A stretch of 7,046 bases of DNA from an uncultured Lachnospiraceae bacterium (GTDB lineage: Bacteria; Bacillota; Clostridia; Lachnospirales; Lachnospiraceae): positions 1-7,046 of the forward strand of contig CAJUBP010000084.1 in NCBI GenBank assembly GCA_910584585.1, given 5' to 3'. Both the position numbers and the translations under genes were made by a program. Shown here piece by piece: positions 1-5,905 of this stretch; within the stretch, counting starts at the first letter, position 1, and every line of letters starts with the position of its first letter. A model generated the notes under the pieces. The model had not been told where the DNA came from and did not search any database. It saw nothing but the letters and a program-made list of their open reading frames with translations.

Positions 1-334
1 AAGAACAGTTATCGTTTAAAAGGGATGTACCTTTTGACACCTAAATCATGATATTAAATGCGATTACTATTATATTTTTGCAGAACACAATTATTTCTTT
101 TACCGTATAAAAAACAATACTATAATTATTCTGGAAATGTTTCATGAAAAGGAAGATTTTATGCGAAATCTTTTCGGAATTGTTACGACTTCGCAAGATA
201 CCGTAGATTATTGGAAAGAGTAACTGAGACTATGGGAAATAACATTTTTCCGCAACATATGGCTGAATTTATTCCATATCAAACCAATATTGTGAGCAAA
301 TTTCATTTCCCGACAGCCTCTTCCCTCAATCCGA
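1..334. other. Gene-free left edge, possibly the right end of an insertion element
   Basis: No convincing gene is visible here. A promoter-like pair on the plus strand (TTTACC 99-104, 16-bp spacer, TATAAT 121-126) precedes a 20-codon ORF at 161-223 with an AAGGAAG site 5 bases before its ATG. In another frame, 148-348 is open for 66 codons and reads somewhat protein-like, but has no good start and runs through the inverted-repeat end at 301-320. Short open frames also enter from the left edge and stop near 44 and 51; they may be C-terminal tails of an upstream gene. If 301-320 is a true element end, this stretch is the inside of that element and these frames could be a decayed transposase tail. 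I see no recognisable transposase motif. Confidence 0.35.
301..320. repeat. IS-like terminal inverted repeat, right-end orientation
   Basis: The reverse complement of this stretch is GAGGCTGTCGGGAAATGAAA. It matches 6996-7015 at 18 of 20 positions, including 16 identical bases in a row (303-318 against 6998-7013), in inverted orientation. Starts of the form GGGGCTGTC are, from general knowledge, typical of some IS families such as IS1182-like elements. The orientation would place the element to the left of position 320. It lies only 14 bases beyond the stop codon of the GH18 gene. No target-site duplication can be judged because the element is not fully in the window. Confidence 0.5.
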
Positions 335-2254
335 TTAATTCACATATTTAATTATTGTATCCCAGGCAGAGGGCCGCTCCAGCCCCAGCTTCCAGTAAGC
401 CGCTCCGGCCAAATTATTCTGCTTCATGACTTTCAGCTTTTCCTCTAAAGACACTTCATTCTCAATCCACATCTTATAAGTCTTTCCGTCCTTCTCATAT
501 TCGGCGGTATACTGCCCGTCCTCATCTGACCAGACAGCCTGCGCGCCGTTTTCCGTATAGCGGTTTTCCACAGTCTGCATCCCTTCTTCCGTGCAGGTAA
601 ACGTATAAGGCAGATAATCCTCCGAAGCCGATTCCACATCCTCCCCGGCTCCGTCCTTAGGCGTCAGCTCCCAGACCCTGCTGTAGAAAGGCATGCCTAA
701 AATCGTCTGCTCCGGCGGAACTTCTTTTAAGGTATTTTCCACTCCTTCCCGGACAAATCCAATGGAAGCCACAGAACCTATGTCCTCAGATCCGCTGTAA
801 TGCTCATCATATGCCATAATAATCACATAATCTGCAAATACAGCCTGCTCCGCCCGGTTATAAAAGGCCGTATAGCTTGTGGGCACATAATTATCCACGG
901 AAAGCACCAGATTATTATTTTCACATTTCAGGGAAAGCTCCCGAATAAACTGTATATACGCGTCCCCCACATCACCGCTCAGGGCCTCAAAATCCAGGTT
1001 AATGCCATCCAAATCATACTCGATGGCCGATGCAATAATCTGGTTTTCCAGATAATCCCGGGTAGAAGTGTGAGTCAGCACATAAGTACTGTCAGCTTCC
1101 GGATTCTCCAGATTGCTGACCAACGCCCAGACTTCTACATTATTCTGGTGACAGTAATTCACATACTCCCTGCTTGCCAGTGAATAAATATTTCCATCAT
1201 TGTCATTCAAATAAAACCAGGTGGGAGAAATCACATTTACGCCTTTGGTACTCTGCAGAATATTGGAAATCCTGCCGTTCGCCTCCTGATTCGTCACCTG
1301 ATGCCAGCCAAGGCTTACAGGCCCTTCTTTCAGCATATGGGAAAATGCCGGCTCTTCAAACTCTCTTGCCAAAGTCTCGCCTGTCTGTTCCCCCAGACGC
1401 TTATTCTTCATCCAGCCAATCAGGCCGTCTTCTGTACAGACTCTGCTCCAGTCCTCACCATTCTCCAGAATCGTAACTTTGCTTCCCTTTTCCAAATCCG
1501 CCACTATCGGACTTTTAATGCCGCCCTTTACGCGGATCTCCGTTTTCTTGCGGACAGGCGCCGTCTGAATCTCACCCCAGGAAGCCGTAATCTTCACCCG
1601 GTTTGGATTTTGATATACCGCAAAATCAATATTTGTATAATTCTGGACAAAATCCAACGCCAGATACATATGCTCTCCGTCAACTTTGACAATCACATAA
1701 TCTGTACTTTCATTCTTTTTCGTAACCGTATATTCCGTGCTCCCTGCATTGACAGAGATTACATCCGCATTGGTAACGTACCGCAGAATATTTTCATTGG
1801 AATCCCAGTAAAACCGTTGGTTCAGATATTGCTGGACCAACTTATAATCCATGTACACATGTCCGTCCCAAATCTTTGCCGTTTCCTCCAGACGCTCTCC
1901 GTCCAGAATCACAGCCAGGTCTTCCTCTCCGTGAACGTTATAGTACTCATTCAGATCTGCCCTCTCTTTGCTGGGGCTGTATTTCTTTATCACAATGCTT
2001 AAAAGAGCAATCAAAACTACTGCTGTTATAAAAACAGCAGCAACAAAGACCGGCATTCTGTTATTCCTGCCGTTTCTCCTTCGCCTTCTTCTCCTGGAGC
2101 GGTTCTGGGGCCTCTTCCTTCCTGCAGCCGCCTGCCTTTCCGCTTCTCTTCCTGCAGCCGTCTGCCTCTCCGTTTCTCTCCCTGCAGACTCCGGCTGCTC
2201 TTCTCTAAGCCTTTCGCCGGCCGCTCCCTCCTGCATGATGTCTGTGTCTGACAT
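335..2254 (-). CDS. Membrane-anchored GH18-family glycosidase with stalk and SH3 domains
   Basis: A probable cell-envelope glycoside hydrolase 18 protein, related to the spore-germination YaaH/SleL type of N-acetylglucosaminidase, acting outside the membrane on peptidoglycan or a chitin-like glycan. Numbering below is for the longest frame, whose ATG is at 2302. Residues 41-82 are Arg/Glu/Ala repeats and a run of arginines, 83-105 a membrane segment, about 127-240 two regions resembling copper-amine-oxidase-N-type stalk domains, about 250-304 a bacterial SH3 domain, and 328-650 the GH18 barrel. The catalytic motif is DGINLDFE at 432-439, with Glu439 as acid; Asn435 replaces the middle Asp, as in many YaaH-type members. 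MAYD (496-499) and Trp637 also fit GH18. I start at codon 17 (2254) because GGGAGG lies 5 bases upstream; the first ATG has no such site and falls beside a palindrome. The N terminus should be cytoplasmic. The substrate is not shown. Confidence 0.88.
   Translation of the reverse strand: MSDTDIMQEGAAGERLREEQPESAGRETERQTAAGREAERQAAAGRKRPQNRSRRRRRRRNGRNNRMPVFVAAVFITAVVLIALLSIVIKKYSPSKERADLNEYYNVHGEEDLAVILDGERLEETAKIWDGHVYMDYKLVQQYLNQRFYWDSNENILRYVTNADVISVNAGSTEYTVTKKNESTDYVIVKVDGEHMYLALDFVQNYTNIDFAVYQNPNRVKITASWGEIQTAPVRKKTEIRVKGGIKSPIVADLEKGSKVTILENGEDWSRVCTEDGLIGWMKNKRLGEQTGETLAREFEEPAFSHMLKEGPVSLGWHQVTNQEANGRISNILQSTKGVNVISPTWFYLNDNDGNIYSLASREYVNYCHQNNVEVWALVSNLENPEADSTYVLTHTSTRDYLENQIIASAIEYDLDGINLDFEALSGDVGDAYIQFIRELSLKCENNNLVLSVDNYVPTSYTAFYNRAEQAVFADYVIIMAYDEHYSGSEDIGSVASIGFVREGVENTLKEVPPEQTILGMPFYSRVWELTPKDGAGEDVESASEDYLPYTFTCTEEGMQTVENRYTENGAQAVWSDEDGQYTAEYEKDGKTYKMWIENEVSLEEKLKVMKQNNLAGAAYWKLGLERPSAWDTIIKYVN
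2121..2190. repeat. 30-bp tandem repeat inside the GH18 gene
   Basis: Two 30-bp units (2121-2150 and 2151-2180) and a partial third starting at 2181 share a CCTGCAG core. They encode a 10-residue repeat of the pattern AAGREAERQ in the cytoplasmic N-terminal tail, next to the arginine run. The period is a multiple of three, so copy-number changes would keep the frame. Confidence 0.75.
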
Positions 2255-2278
2255 TTTATCCTCCCGTACATCATATAA

Positions 2279-2316
2279 TTTTATACCATAGGATCTCTTC
2301 ATCCTATGGTATAAAA
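2279..2316. promoter_or_regulatory. Perfect 16-bp inverted repeat upstream of the GH18 gene
   Basis: Arms TTTTATACCATAGGAT (2279-2294) and ATCCTATGGTATAAAA (2301-2316) are exact reverse complements around a 6-base loop. No run of T follows on either strand, so it is not a standard terminator. On the minus strand the downstream arm supplies a TATAAA that could serve as a -10 element, and the GH18 ribosome binding site follows about 15 bases later. It may be an operator overlapping the promoter or a hairpin in the 5' leader; the sequence alone does not decide. Confidence 0.6.
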
Positions 2317-2342
2317 CGCTGGAATGTATCTGAAAAACACTC

Positions 2343-2478
2343 CTGAACTTATGCTCAAATCTTACTTAAAGTCTGCAATGCGTCCTCTTTCAAAAATCAG
2401 CTCGCAATGCCCAAACTTATTCTTAAATCTTACTTAAAGTCTGCAATGCGTCCTCTTTTAAAATCAACTCATAATGCT
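2343..2478. repeat. Degenerate tandem duplication of the mecA 3' end
   Basis: Copy one (about 2343-2410) and copy two (about 2411-2478) are adjacent and offset by 68 bases. Thirty-four bases are identical (2357-2390 against 2425-2458), and similarity continues on both sides with substitutions. Copy two is the real end of mecA. Copy one still encodes the same last residues, EDALQTLSKI, followed by TGA, but one extra base breaks the frame with its own upstream part. It looks like an old local duplication or the leftover end of a deleted second mecA copy. Confidence 0.8.
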
Positions 2479-3214
2479 CTTCAAAATATGCCCGGATTGC
2501 GCTGGAATATTTCTCCTGATGGGCATACTCCGCCAGGATATTGCATACCTTATTAAATTCCTCCGGCGTATGCTGGCTCTTACTGATAATCAGATAATAC
2601 TTCCGGTTCAGTTTATTCTTGTAAAGCACGTTGCATCCGTTATAAAATCCTTTCAGCACCCGGGCCAACCGGTTAACCTCATCTAATTCATCAAATACAA
2701 AAAGCTTTGTGATATCTACTACCAGAGGTTCCTTAGATTCTTTCTTATCCTTGCGGGACACTTTCTCCAAGGGGATAAAATCATCTGCTCCCTCAGCAGT
2801 TTCAGCTCTCTTGGTCTGTTCCTGAAGTCTGCGGACCAAATCTAAGATATCATCCGCCCCCGCCGCTTCAAACACTTTGTCCGGCTCTTCTCCTGAAAAA
2901 TCATCCCTCACTTCATCCTCTGGATCTCCCGGCGCAAACTGGGAAAATCTGGTATCCAATTCTTCAGGATACTCTACTTTCGTTATAATCAAAATAATTG
3001 TATCTGCAGACAGGGGAATCGCTTCAATCATTAACGGAATATCCTCTGCCTCAAATCCAAATTCATAGGCCGCCTGCTGCATCATGTCCCGAAAAAGCAT
3101 CTTCGCCTTCTCGGTTCCATATGCCAGTTCACTTAATTTGAGCTGACGATCTGCCAGATCCTCCCTCGTAAGGGTGCAGCGAATTTGGTTCTCATTTACT
3201 TTTTCAATTTTCAT
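2423..3214 (-). CDS. mecA: Adaptor protein MecA
   Basis: An adaptor of the MecA family, which in Bacillus binds ClpC, helps assemble the ClpCP protease and delivers substrates such as ComK for degradation in the cytoplasm. The 263-residue protein begins MKIEKVNENQIRCTLTREDL, matching the MecA N-terminal substrate-binding domain (about 1-82, with ITKVEYPEEL). An acidic linker follows (83-163, with a Lys-rich tail), then the C-terminal ClpC-binding domain (164-263), including the YKNKLNRKYYLII strand region, the ILAEYA helix, and a final EDALQTLSKI like the end of Bacillus MecA. It is longer than Bacillus MecA (218 residues), mainly through the linker. The ATG at 3214 follows GAGGAGAAGGAAG. The nearest strong promoter (3417-3446) reads an 18-codon ORF first. 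No ComK or competence gene is in view, so the local substrates are unknown. Confidence 0.9.
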   Translation of the reverse strand: MKIEKVNENQIRCTLTREDLADRQLKLSELAYGTEKAKMLFRDMMQQAAYEFGFEAEDIPLMIEAIPLSADTIILIITKVEYPEELDTRFSQFAPGDPEDEVRDDFSGEEPDKVFEAAGADDILDLVRRLQEQTKRAETAEGADDFIPLEKVSRKDKKESKEPLVVDITKLFVFDELDEVNRLARVLKGFYNGCNVLYKNKLNRKYYLIISKSQHTPEEFNKVCNILAEYAHQEKYSSAIRAYFEEHYELILKEDALQTLSKI

Positions 3215-3325
3215 GTGATCACTTCCTTCTCCTCAACTGCCACATTAGAAATCAACATTTCCTGAACTCTTCCTGTTCCACTGAATCTATGTTAACACAA
3301 AACTAACAATATTATTACTTGAAAG

Positions 3326-3382
3326 TTACTGCTGCCCTAAAAAGGTCCCGCTATGCTCAGCCTGCTGTTTGGCGGACCGCAT
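3326..3382 (-). CDS. Putative 18-residue leader ORF upstream of mecA
   Basis: A very short frame, MRSAKQQAEHSGTFLGQQ, begins at an ATG 6 bases after a perfect AGGAGG (3389-3394) and ends with TAA at 3326-3328. It sits about 35 bases downstream of the -10 box of a near-consensus sigma-A promoter and 111 bases before the mecA start. The promoter, ribosome binding site and short ORF line up as a real translation unit. It could be a leader peptide that tunes mecA expression, a small functional peptide, or a remnant. I do not recognise the peptide, and no attenuator or terminator hairpin is obvious between it and mecA. Confidence 0.45.
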   Translation of the reverse strand: MRSAKQQAEHSGTFLGQQ

Positions 3383-3416
3383 GGCCATCCTCCTATAAAA
3401 CTTTCATAGTACTCAA

Positions 3417-3446
3417 AGTATATTACATATTCTTATATTTCGTCAA
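3417..3446 (-). promoter_or_regulatory. Sigma-A promoter for the leader ORF and probably mecA
   Basis: On the minus strand TTGACG (3446-3441) and TATACT (3422-3417) are separated by 18 bases. Upstream lie A/T tracts, including two identical 12-mers. The expected start of transcription is near 3410. No equally good promoter was found between the leader ORF and mecA, so mecA probably carries a leader of about 195 bases. Confidence 0.65.
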
Positions 3447-3461
3447 GTCGTACACTCCCGG

Positions 3462-3493
3462 ATTTTCTAAAAAAACTATTAATTTTCTAAAAA
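3462..3493. repeat. Two identical 12-bp direct repeats upstream of the mecA leader promoter
   Basis: ATTTTCTAAAAA occurs at 3462-3473 and 3482-3493, exactly 20 bases apart, which is close to two turns of the DNA helix. The nearer copy ends 15 bases upstream of the -35 box read on the minus strand. This arrangement fits a dimeric activator site or A-tract UP elements. Chance is possible in such AT-rich sequence. Confidence 0.45.
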
Positions 3494-3786
3494 TTTGCCG
3501 AAATCCCTTGCAATTGGTATTATTTGTATGCTATAAATAATAAAGAAATGCAAGTCTGGTTCAGGCAGAAAGGAGCCAATAAGAAATATCCGGTCTTTGC
3601 ACTTATAACACATTTCAAGAGAGTTTATCTATATTACAAATGTACATATCTGTTTCTGCACATCCTGTTCCATAGATTTATAGTATGTGGAAATCCGATA
3701 AAATTAACCTGGAAACACACCTGTCATCTGTATATTTCTCATTACAACGAATGTTAACTACAAATCGCCTGTTCTTTGCATTTTAG

Positions 3787-3999
3787 CAAAAGACCCAAAA
3801 ATATTCTGTACGGAAAATTTTGTCAATAAAAAATATAGCTGTGCTGGCAGCCGCGGAACACAGACAAGCTTCCGCATTTTGGGAAAAGAAAAAAGAACTT
3901 CGAAATTTTCCGGCAGAACTCATTGTCTGCGAATTCATTTATCTGAATTCCAAAAACATGAACTATGAAGCAATCGCGTACCGCTGCTTCATACATTAA
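3787..3999 (+). pseudogene. Possible decayed coding remnant, unidentified
   Basis: The frame following a TAG at 3784 stays open for 70 codons to TAA at 3997-3999. Its later part reads like a helical protein, with a segment YLNSKNMNYEAIAYRC that loosely recalls the helix-turn-helix of sigma-factor region 4. There is no ATG near the beginning, only weak TTG (3820) and GTG (3841) options without ribosome binding sites. It may be a truncated relic or an accidental frame; I assign no function. Confidence 0.2.
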
Positions 4000-4148
4000 C
4001 TTATTATATCACGGAATACCTTCATAATTTTTATGAAGTGCATAAAGGGGGAATTCACTCAGATATTTTAAATTTTATGTAAGAAGAGAATTTCTATTCA
4101 TGAATCATAATTTCGGCAGTCCCTGTTCTCGCAGAGGCCGCCCTGAAC

Positions 4149-4200
4149 AAGAGAAAATGGAGTAACGGCTGTGTCTCAAAACACGGCCCGTTTACCCCAT
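4149..4200 (-). terminator. Rho-independent terminator of the DUF1858 gene
   Basis: Read on the minus strand, the arm beginning ATGGGG (4200) pairs with the arm ending CTCCAT (4157), with small bulges and an inner GGCCGTG/CACAGCC stem around a TTTTGAGA loop. TTTCTCTT follows (4156-4149). It starts 31 bases beyond the stop codon of the DUF1858 gene. Confidence 0.65.
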
Positions 4201-4230
4201 TCCTTTCCGCATTAATAGTATTATTATACT

Positions 4231-4431
4231 TTATTTCGCCAGAAATTCGTTGATTTTATTTACTAACGCATCCGGATCGATTCCATGTACCATTGCTGCT
4301 TCCGCAATTGTCTCCATCTGAGAAGACGGGCAGCCAAGGCAATGCATACCAATCTCCAGTAAAATCGGCGCCACATTTTCATCAATTTGGAGCAATTCTC
4401 CAATCATTGTTTCTTTTGTTACCTGTGCCAT
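4231..4431 (-). CDS. DUF1858 / TIGR03980-type small redox-disulfide protein
   Basis: This 66-residue cytoplasmic protein matches the family named hybrid-cluster-protein-associated redox disulfide domain (TIGR03980, DUF1858). The signature is visible: an N-terminal ETMIGELLQIDENVAPILLE helix region, GMHCLGCPSSQMETIAEAA with a CxxC pair at Cys31 and Cys34, and a C-terminal helix rich in Asp, Val and Asn. Its length equals the usual single-domain size. The CxxC is presumed redox active or metal binding, but the biochemical role of the family is not well established. No hybrid cluster protein gene lies beside it here. The ATG at 4431 follows AAGGAGGT with 6 bases between. It has its own consensus promoter (4493-4521) and a terminator, so it is expressed as a single gene, and the strong signals suggest high expression. 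Confidence 0.88.
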   Translation of the reverse strand: MAQVTKETMIGELLQIDENVAPILLEIGMHCLGCPSSQMETIAEAAMVHGIDPDALVNKINEFLAK

Positions 4432-4492
4432 TTTCTTACCTCCTTACGCTTTCGCTTCCGTTACTGATTATTTTCAGTACACGTATTTTTAT

Positions 4493-4521
4493 ATTATAAT
4501 ACCATTTTTCCTATTATGCAA
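4493..4521 (-). promoter_or_regulatory. Consensus sigma-A promoter of the DUF1858 gene
   Basis: On the minus strand TTGCAT (4521-4516), a 17-base spacer and a perfect TATAAT (4498-4493) lie about 60 bases upstream of the start codon. Confidence 0.75.
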
Positions 4522-4616
4522 TCATTTATTCGCACAATCTCTGCATACACTGATACAATCGCTCATTCATGAAATCCATATATTCCCTGATGCAATGATT
4601 TGCTGAAAATATGCTG

Positions 4617-4646
4617 AAAAGGAAGCATCCCCAATGGAATGCTCCC
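4617..4646 (-). terminator. Rho-independent terminator of the fucO-type gene
   Basis: On the minus strand GGGAGCATTCC and GGGATGCTTCC form an 11-bp stem with two G-U pairs and an ATTG or similar small loop, followed directly by TTTT (4620-4617). It begins about 30 bases after the stop codon of the dehydrogenase gene. Confidence 0.75.
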
Positions 4647-4677
4647 TTCTATGTAGTTTACATATGAAATTCTTTTG

Positions 4678-5826
4678 TTAAATCAAGGATTCATACAATT
4701 TGGTAATGTCCTCTACACTGGTCTCCTTAGGGTTACCCGGCCTGCACGCATCGTCATAAGCGGACTGTGCAAGGAATGGAATATCTTCCCTCTTTACAAT
4801 ATCTTTCAAATCAGCCGGAATGCCAACGTCCTCAGAAAGCTTCTTTACAGCATCTATTGCCGCTTTCCGATATTCTTCCTGAGACATCGTTTCTACGCCT
4901 TCTACGCCCATCGCTTTCGCGATATCGCGATATTTTTCTCCTGTCGCTTCTGCGTTATACTCCATAACTGTCGGCAGAATAATTGCATTTGCAATGCCAT
5001 GAGGCGTATCATACAAAGCTCCCAAAGGATGCGCCATAGAATGAACGATTCCAAGTCCCACATTGGAAAATCCCATTCCCGCTACATACTGTCCCAATGC
5101 CATTCCTTCTCTTCCCTCCGGCGTATTATCCACAGCGCCACGAAGACTTCTTGCAATAATTTCAATGGCTTTGATATGGAACATATCAGATAATTCCCAA
5201 GCACCTGCTGTAATATATCCTTCAATTGCATGGGTCAACGCATCCATACCGGTGGCAGCCGTCAGCCCCTTCGGCATAGAAGCCATCATATCTGAATCTA
5301 CAAATGCTACCACAGGAATATCTTTCGGGTCAACGCATACCATTTTACGGTTTTTCGCTGCGTCAGTAATGACATAATTAATGGTCACCTCTGCCGCTGT
5401 TCCTGCAGTTGTGGGAACAGCAAAAATCGGAACAGACTTATTCTTCGTAGGCGCCACGCCCTCCAAGCTTACCACATCTTCAAAGTCAGGATTATTGATA
5501 ATAATGCCAATGGCCTTTGCCGTGTCCATAGAAGAGCCGCCGCCAATCGCAATCAGATAATCCGCTCCTGACTTCTTATATGCCGCTACGCCTGTCTGAA
5601 CATTCTCAATGGTCGGATTCGGCTTGATATCTGAATATAATTCGTAAACTAACCCCGCTTCATCCAATACATCCAATACTTTCTTTGTTACTCCAAATTT
5701 CACCAAATCTGGATCAGAACATACAAAAGCCTTCTGGAACCCCCTTCCTTTTGCCTCCGTTGCAATCTCCTGAATTGCACCTGCTCCATGATAAGATGTC
5801 TCGTTTAACACAAATCTGTTTGCCAT
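4678..5826 (-). CDS. fucO: Lactaldehyde reductase / 1,2-propanediol oxidoreductase, iron-dependent
   Basis: A group III iron-dependent alcohol dehydrogenase that closely resembles E. coli FucO, which reduces lactaldehyde to 1,2-propanediol with NADH during anaerobic fucose or rhamnose use. The length, 382 residues, equals FucO. Visible features are the MANRFVLNET start, Asp38 at the position linked to NAD preference, the GGGS nucleotide loop (95-98), the PTTAGTAAEVTINYV block (138-152), and metal ligands Asp195, His199, His262 and His276 in the DALTHAIEGY and VHSMAHPLG...TPHG motifs. There is no N-terminal extension of the type that targets enzymes to microcompartments, so it should be cytosolic. 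AAGGAG lies 8 bases before the ATG at 5826. It is a single-gene unit with its own promoter and terminator, and no sugar isomerase, kinase or aldolase is adjacent. Related enzymes can reduce other short aldehydes, so the true substrate may be broader. Confidence 0.92.
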   Translation of the reverse strand: MANRFVLNETSYHGAGAIQEIATEAKGRGFQKAFVCSDPDLVKFGVTKKVLDVLDEAGLVYELYSDIKPNPTIENVQTGVAAYKKSGADYLIAIGGGSSMDTAKAIGIIINNPDFEDVVSLEGVAPTKNKSVPIFAVPTTAGTAAEVTINYVITDAAKNRKMVCVDPKDIPVVAFVDSDMMASMPKGLTAATGMDALTHAIEGYITAGAWELSDMFHIKAIEIIARSLRGAVDNTPEGREGMALGQYVAGMGFSNVGLGIVHSMAHPLGALYDTPHGIANAIILPTVMEYNAEATGEKYRDIAKAMGVEGVETMSQEEYRKAAIDAVKKLSEDVGIPADLKDIVKREDIPFLAQSAYDDACRPGNPKETSVEDITKLYESLI

Positions 5827-5851
5827 TTATCCTTCTCCTTTCCATTAATAA

Positions 5852-5869
5852 GGTTCTTTTCACAGAACC
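5852..5869. promoter_or_regulatory. Small hairpin at the 5' end of the fucO-type transcript
   Basis: GGTTCT and AGAACC are perfect 6-bp arms around a 6-base loop, about 26 bases upstream of the start codon and right where transcription from the 5876-5905 promoter should begin. It may stabilise the mRNA 5' end or be a regulator site. Confidence 0.4.
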
Positions 5870-5875
5870 CTTTTA

Positions 5876-5905
5876 ATAGTATCACAAACTTCCCGTTAAT
5901 TTCAA
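5876..5905 (-). promoter_or_regulatory. Sigma-A promoter of the fucO-type gene
   Basis: On the minus strand TTGAAA (5905-5900), an 18-base spacer and TACTAT (5881-5876), with a TG one base upstream of the -10 as in extended -10 promoters. The -35 box overlaps the final stop codon of the interrupted gene upstream. Confidence 0.6.

Larger units (their letters stand above)
3447..4230. other. Long intergenic region without a confident gene
   Basis: A plus-strand promoter-like pair is present (TTGCAA 3508-3513, 18 bases, TATAAA 3532-3537). It would transcribe an ORF at 3548-3757 (69 codons) that has no ribosome binding site and no recognisable motif. The frame 3787-3999 is open for 70 codons and ends with a protein-like stretch, but lacks a credible start. 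Inverted repeats occur at 3843-3867 (CTGTG/CACAG), 3967-3990 (GAAGCA/TGCTTC with an inner GCG/CGC), 4020-4038 (CTTCATAA/TTATGAAG) and 4096-4105 (ATTCATGAAT). The region could hold a decayed gene or a small structured RNA; neither is established. Confidence 0.4.

Noticed and set aside
335..2254. Asn in place of the middle Asp of the GH18 motif as a sign of an inactive enzyme
   Set aside because: From family knowledge YaaH/SleL-type members often carry DGxNxDFE, and the catalytic Glu and the preceding Asp are present.
3340..3400. GGGACC-like stretch as a T-box riboswitch upstream of mecA
   Set aside because: The canonical T-box sequence, a specifier stem and an antiterminator are not visible.
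3319..3540. Plus-strand frame of 73 codons upstream of mecA
   Set aside because: It has no ribosome binding site, overlaps the opposite-strand promoter and leader ORF, and its composition is not protein-like.
3524..3757. Plus-strand frame of 77 codons, or 69 from the ATG at 3548
   Set aside because: A promoter-like site lies just upstream, but no ribosome binding site precedes either start and the aromatic- and Cys-rich sequence matches nothing I know. It is described only within the intergenic entry.
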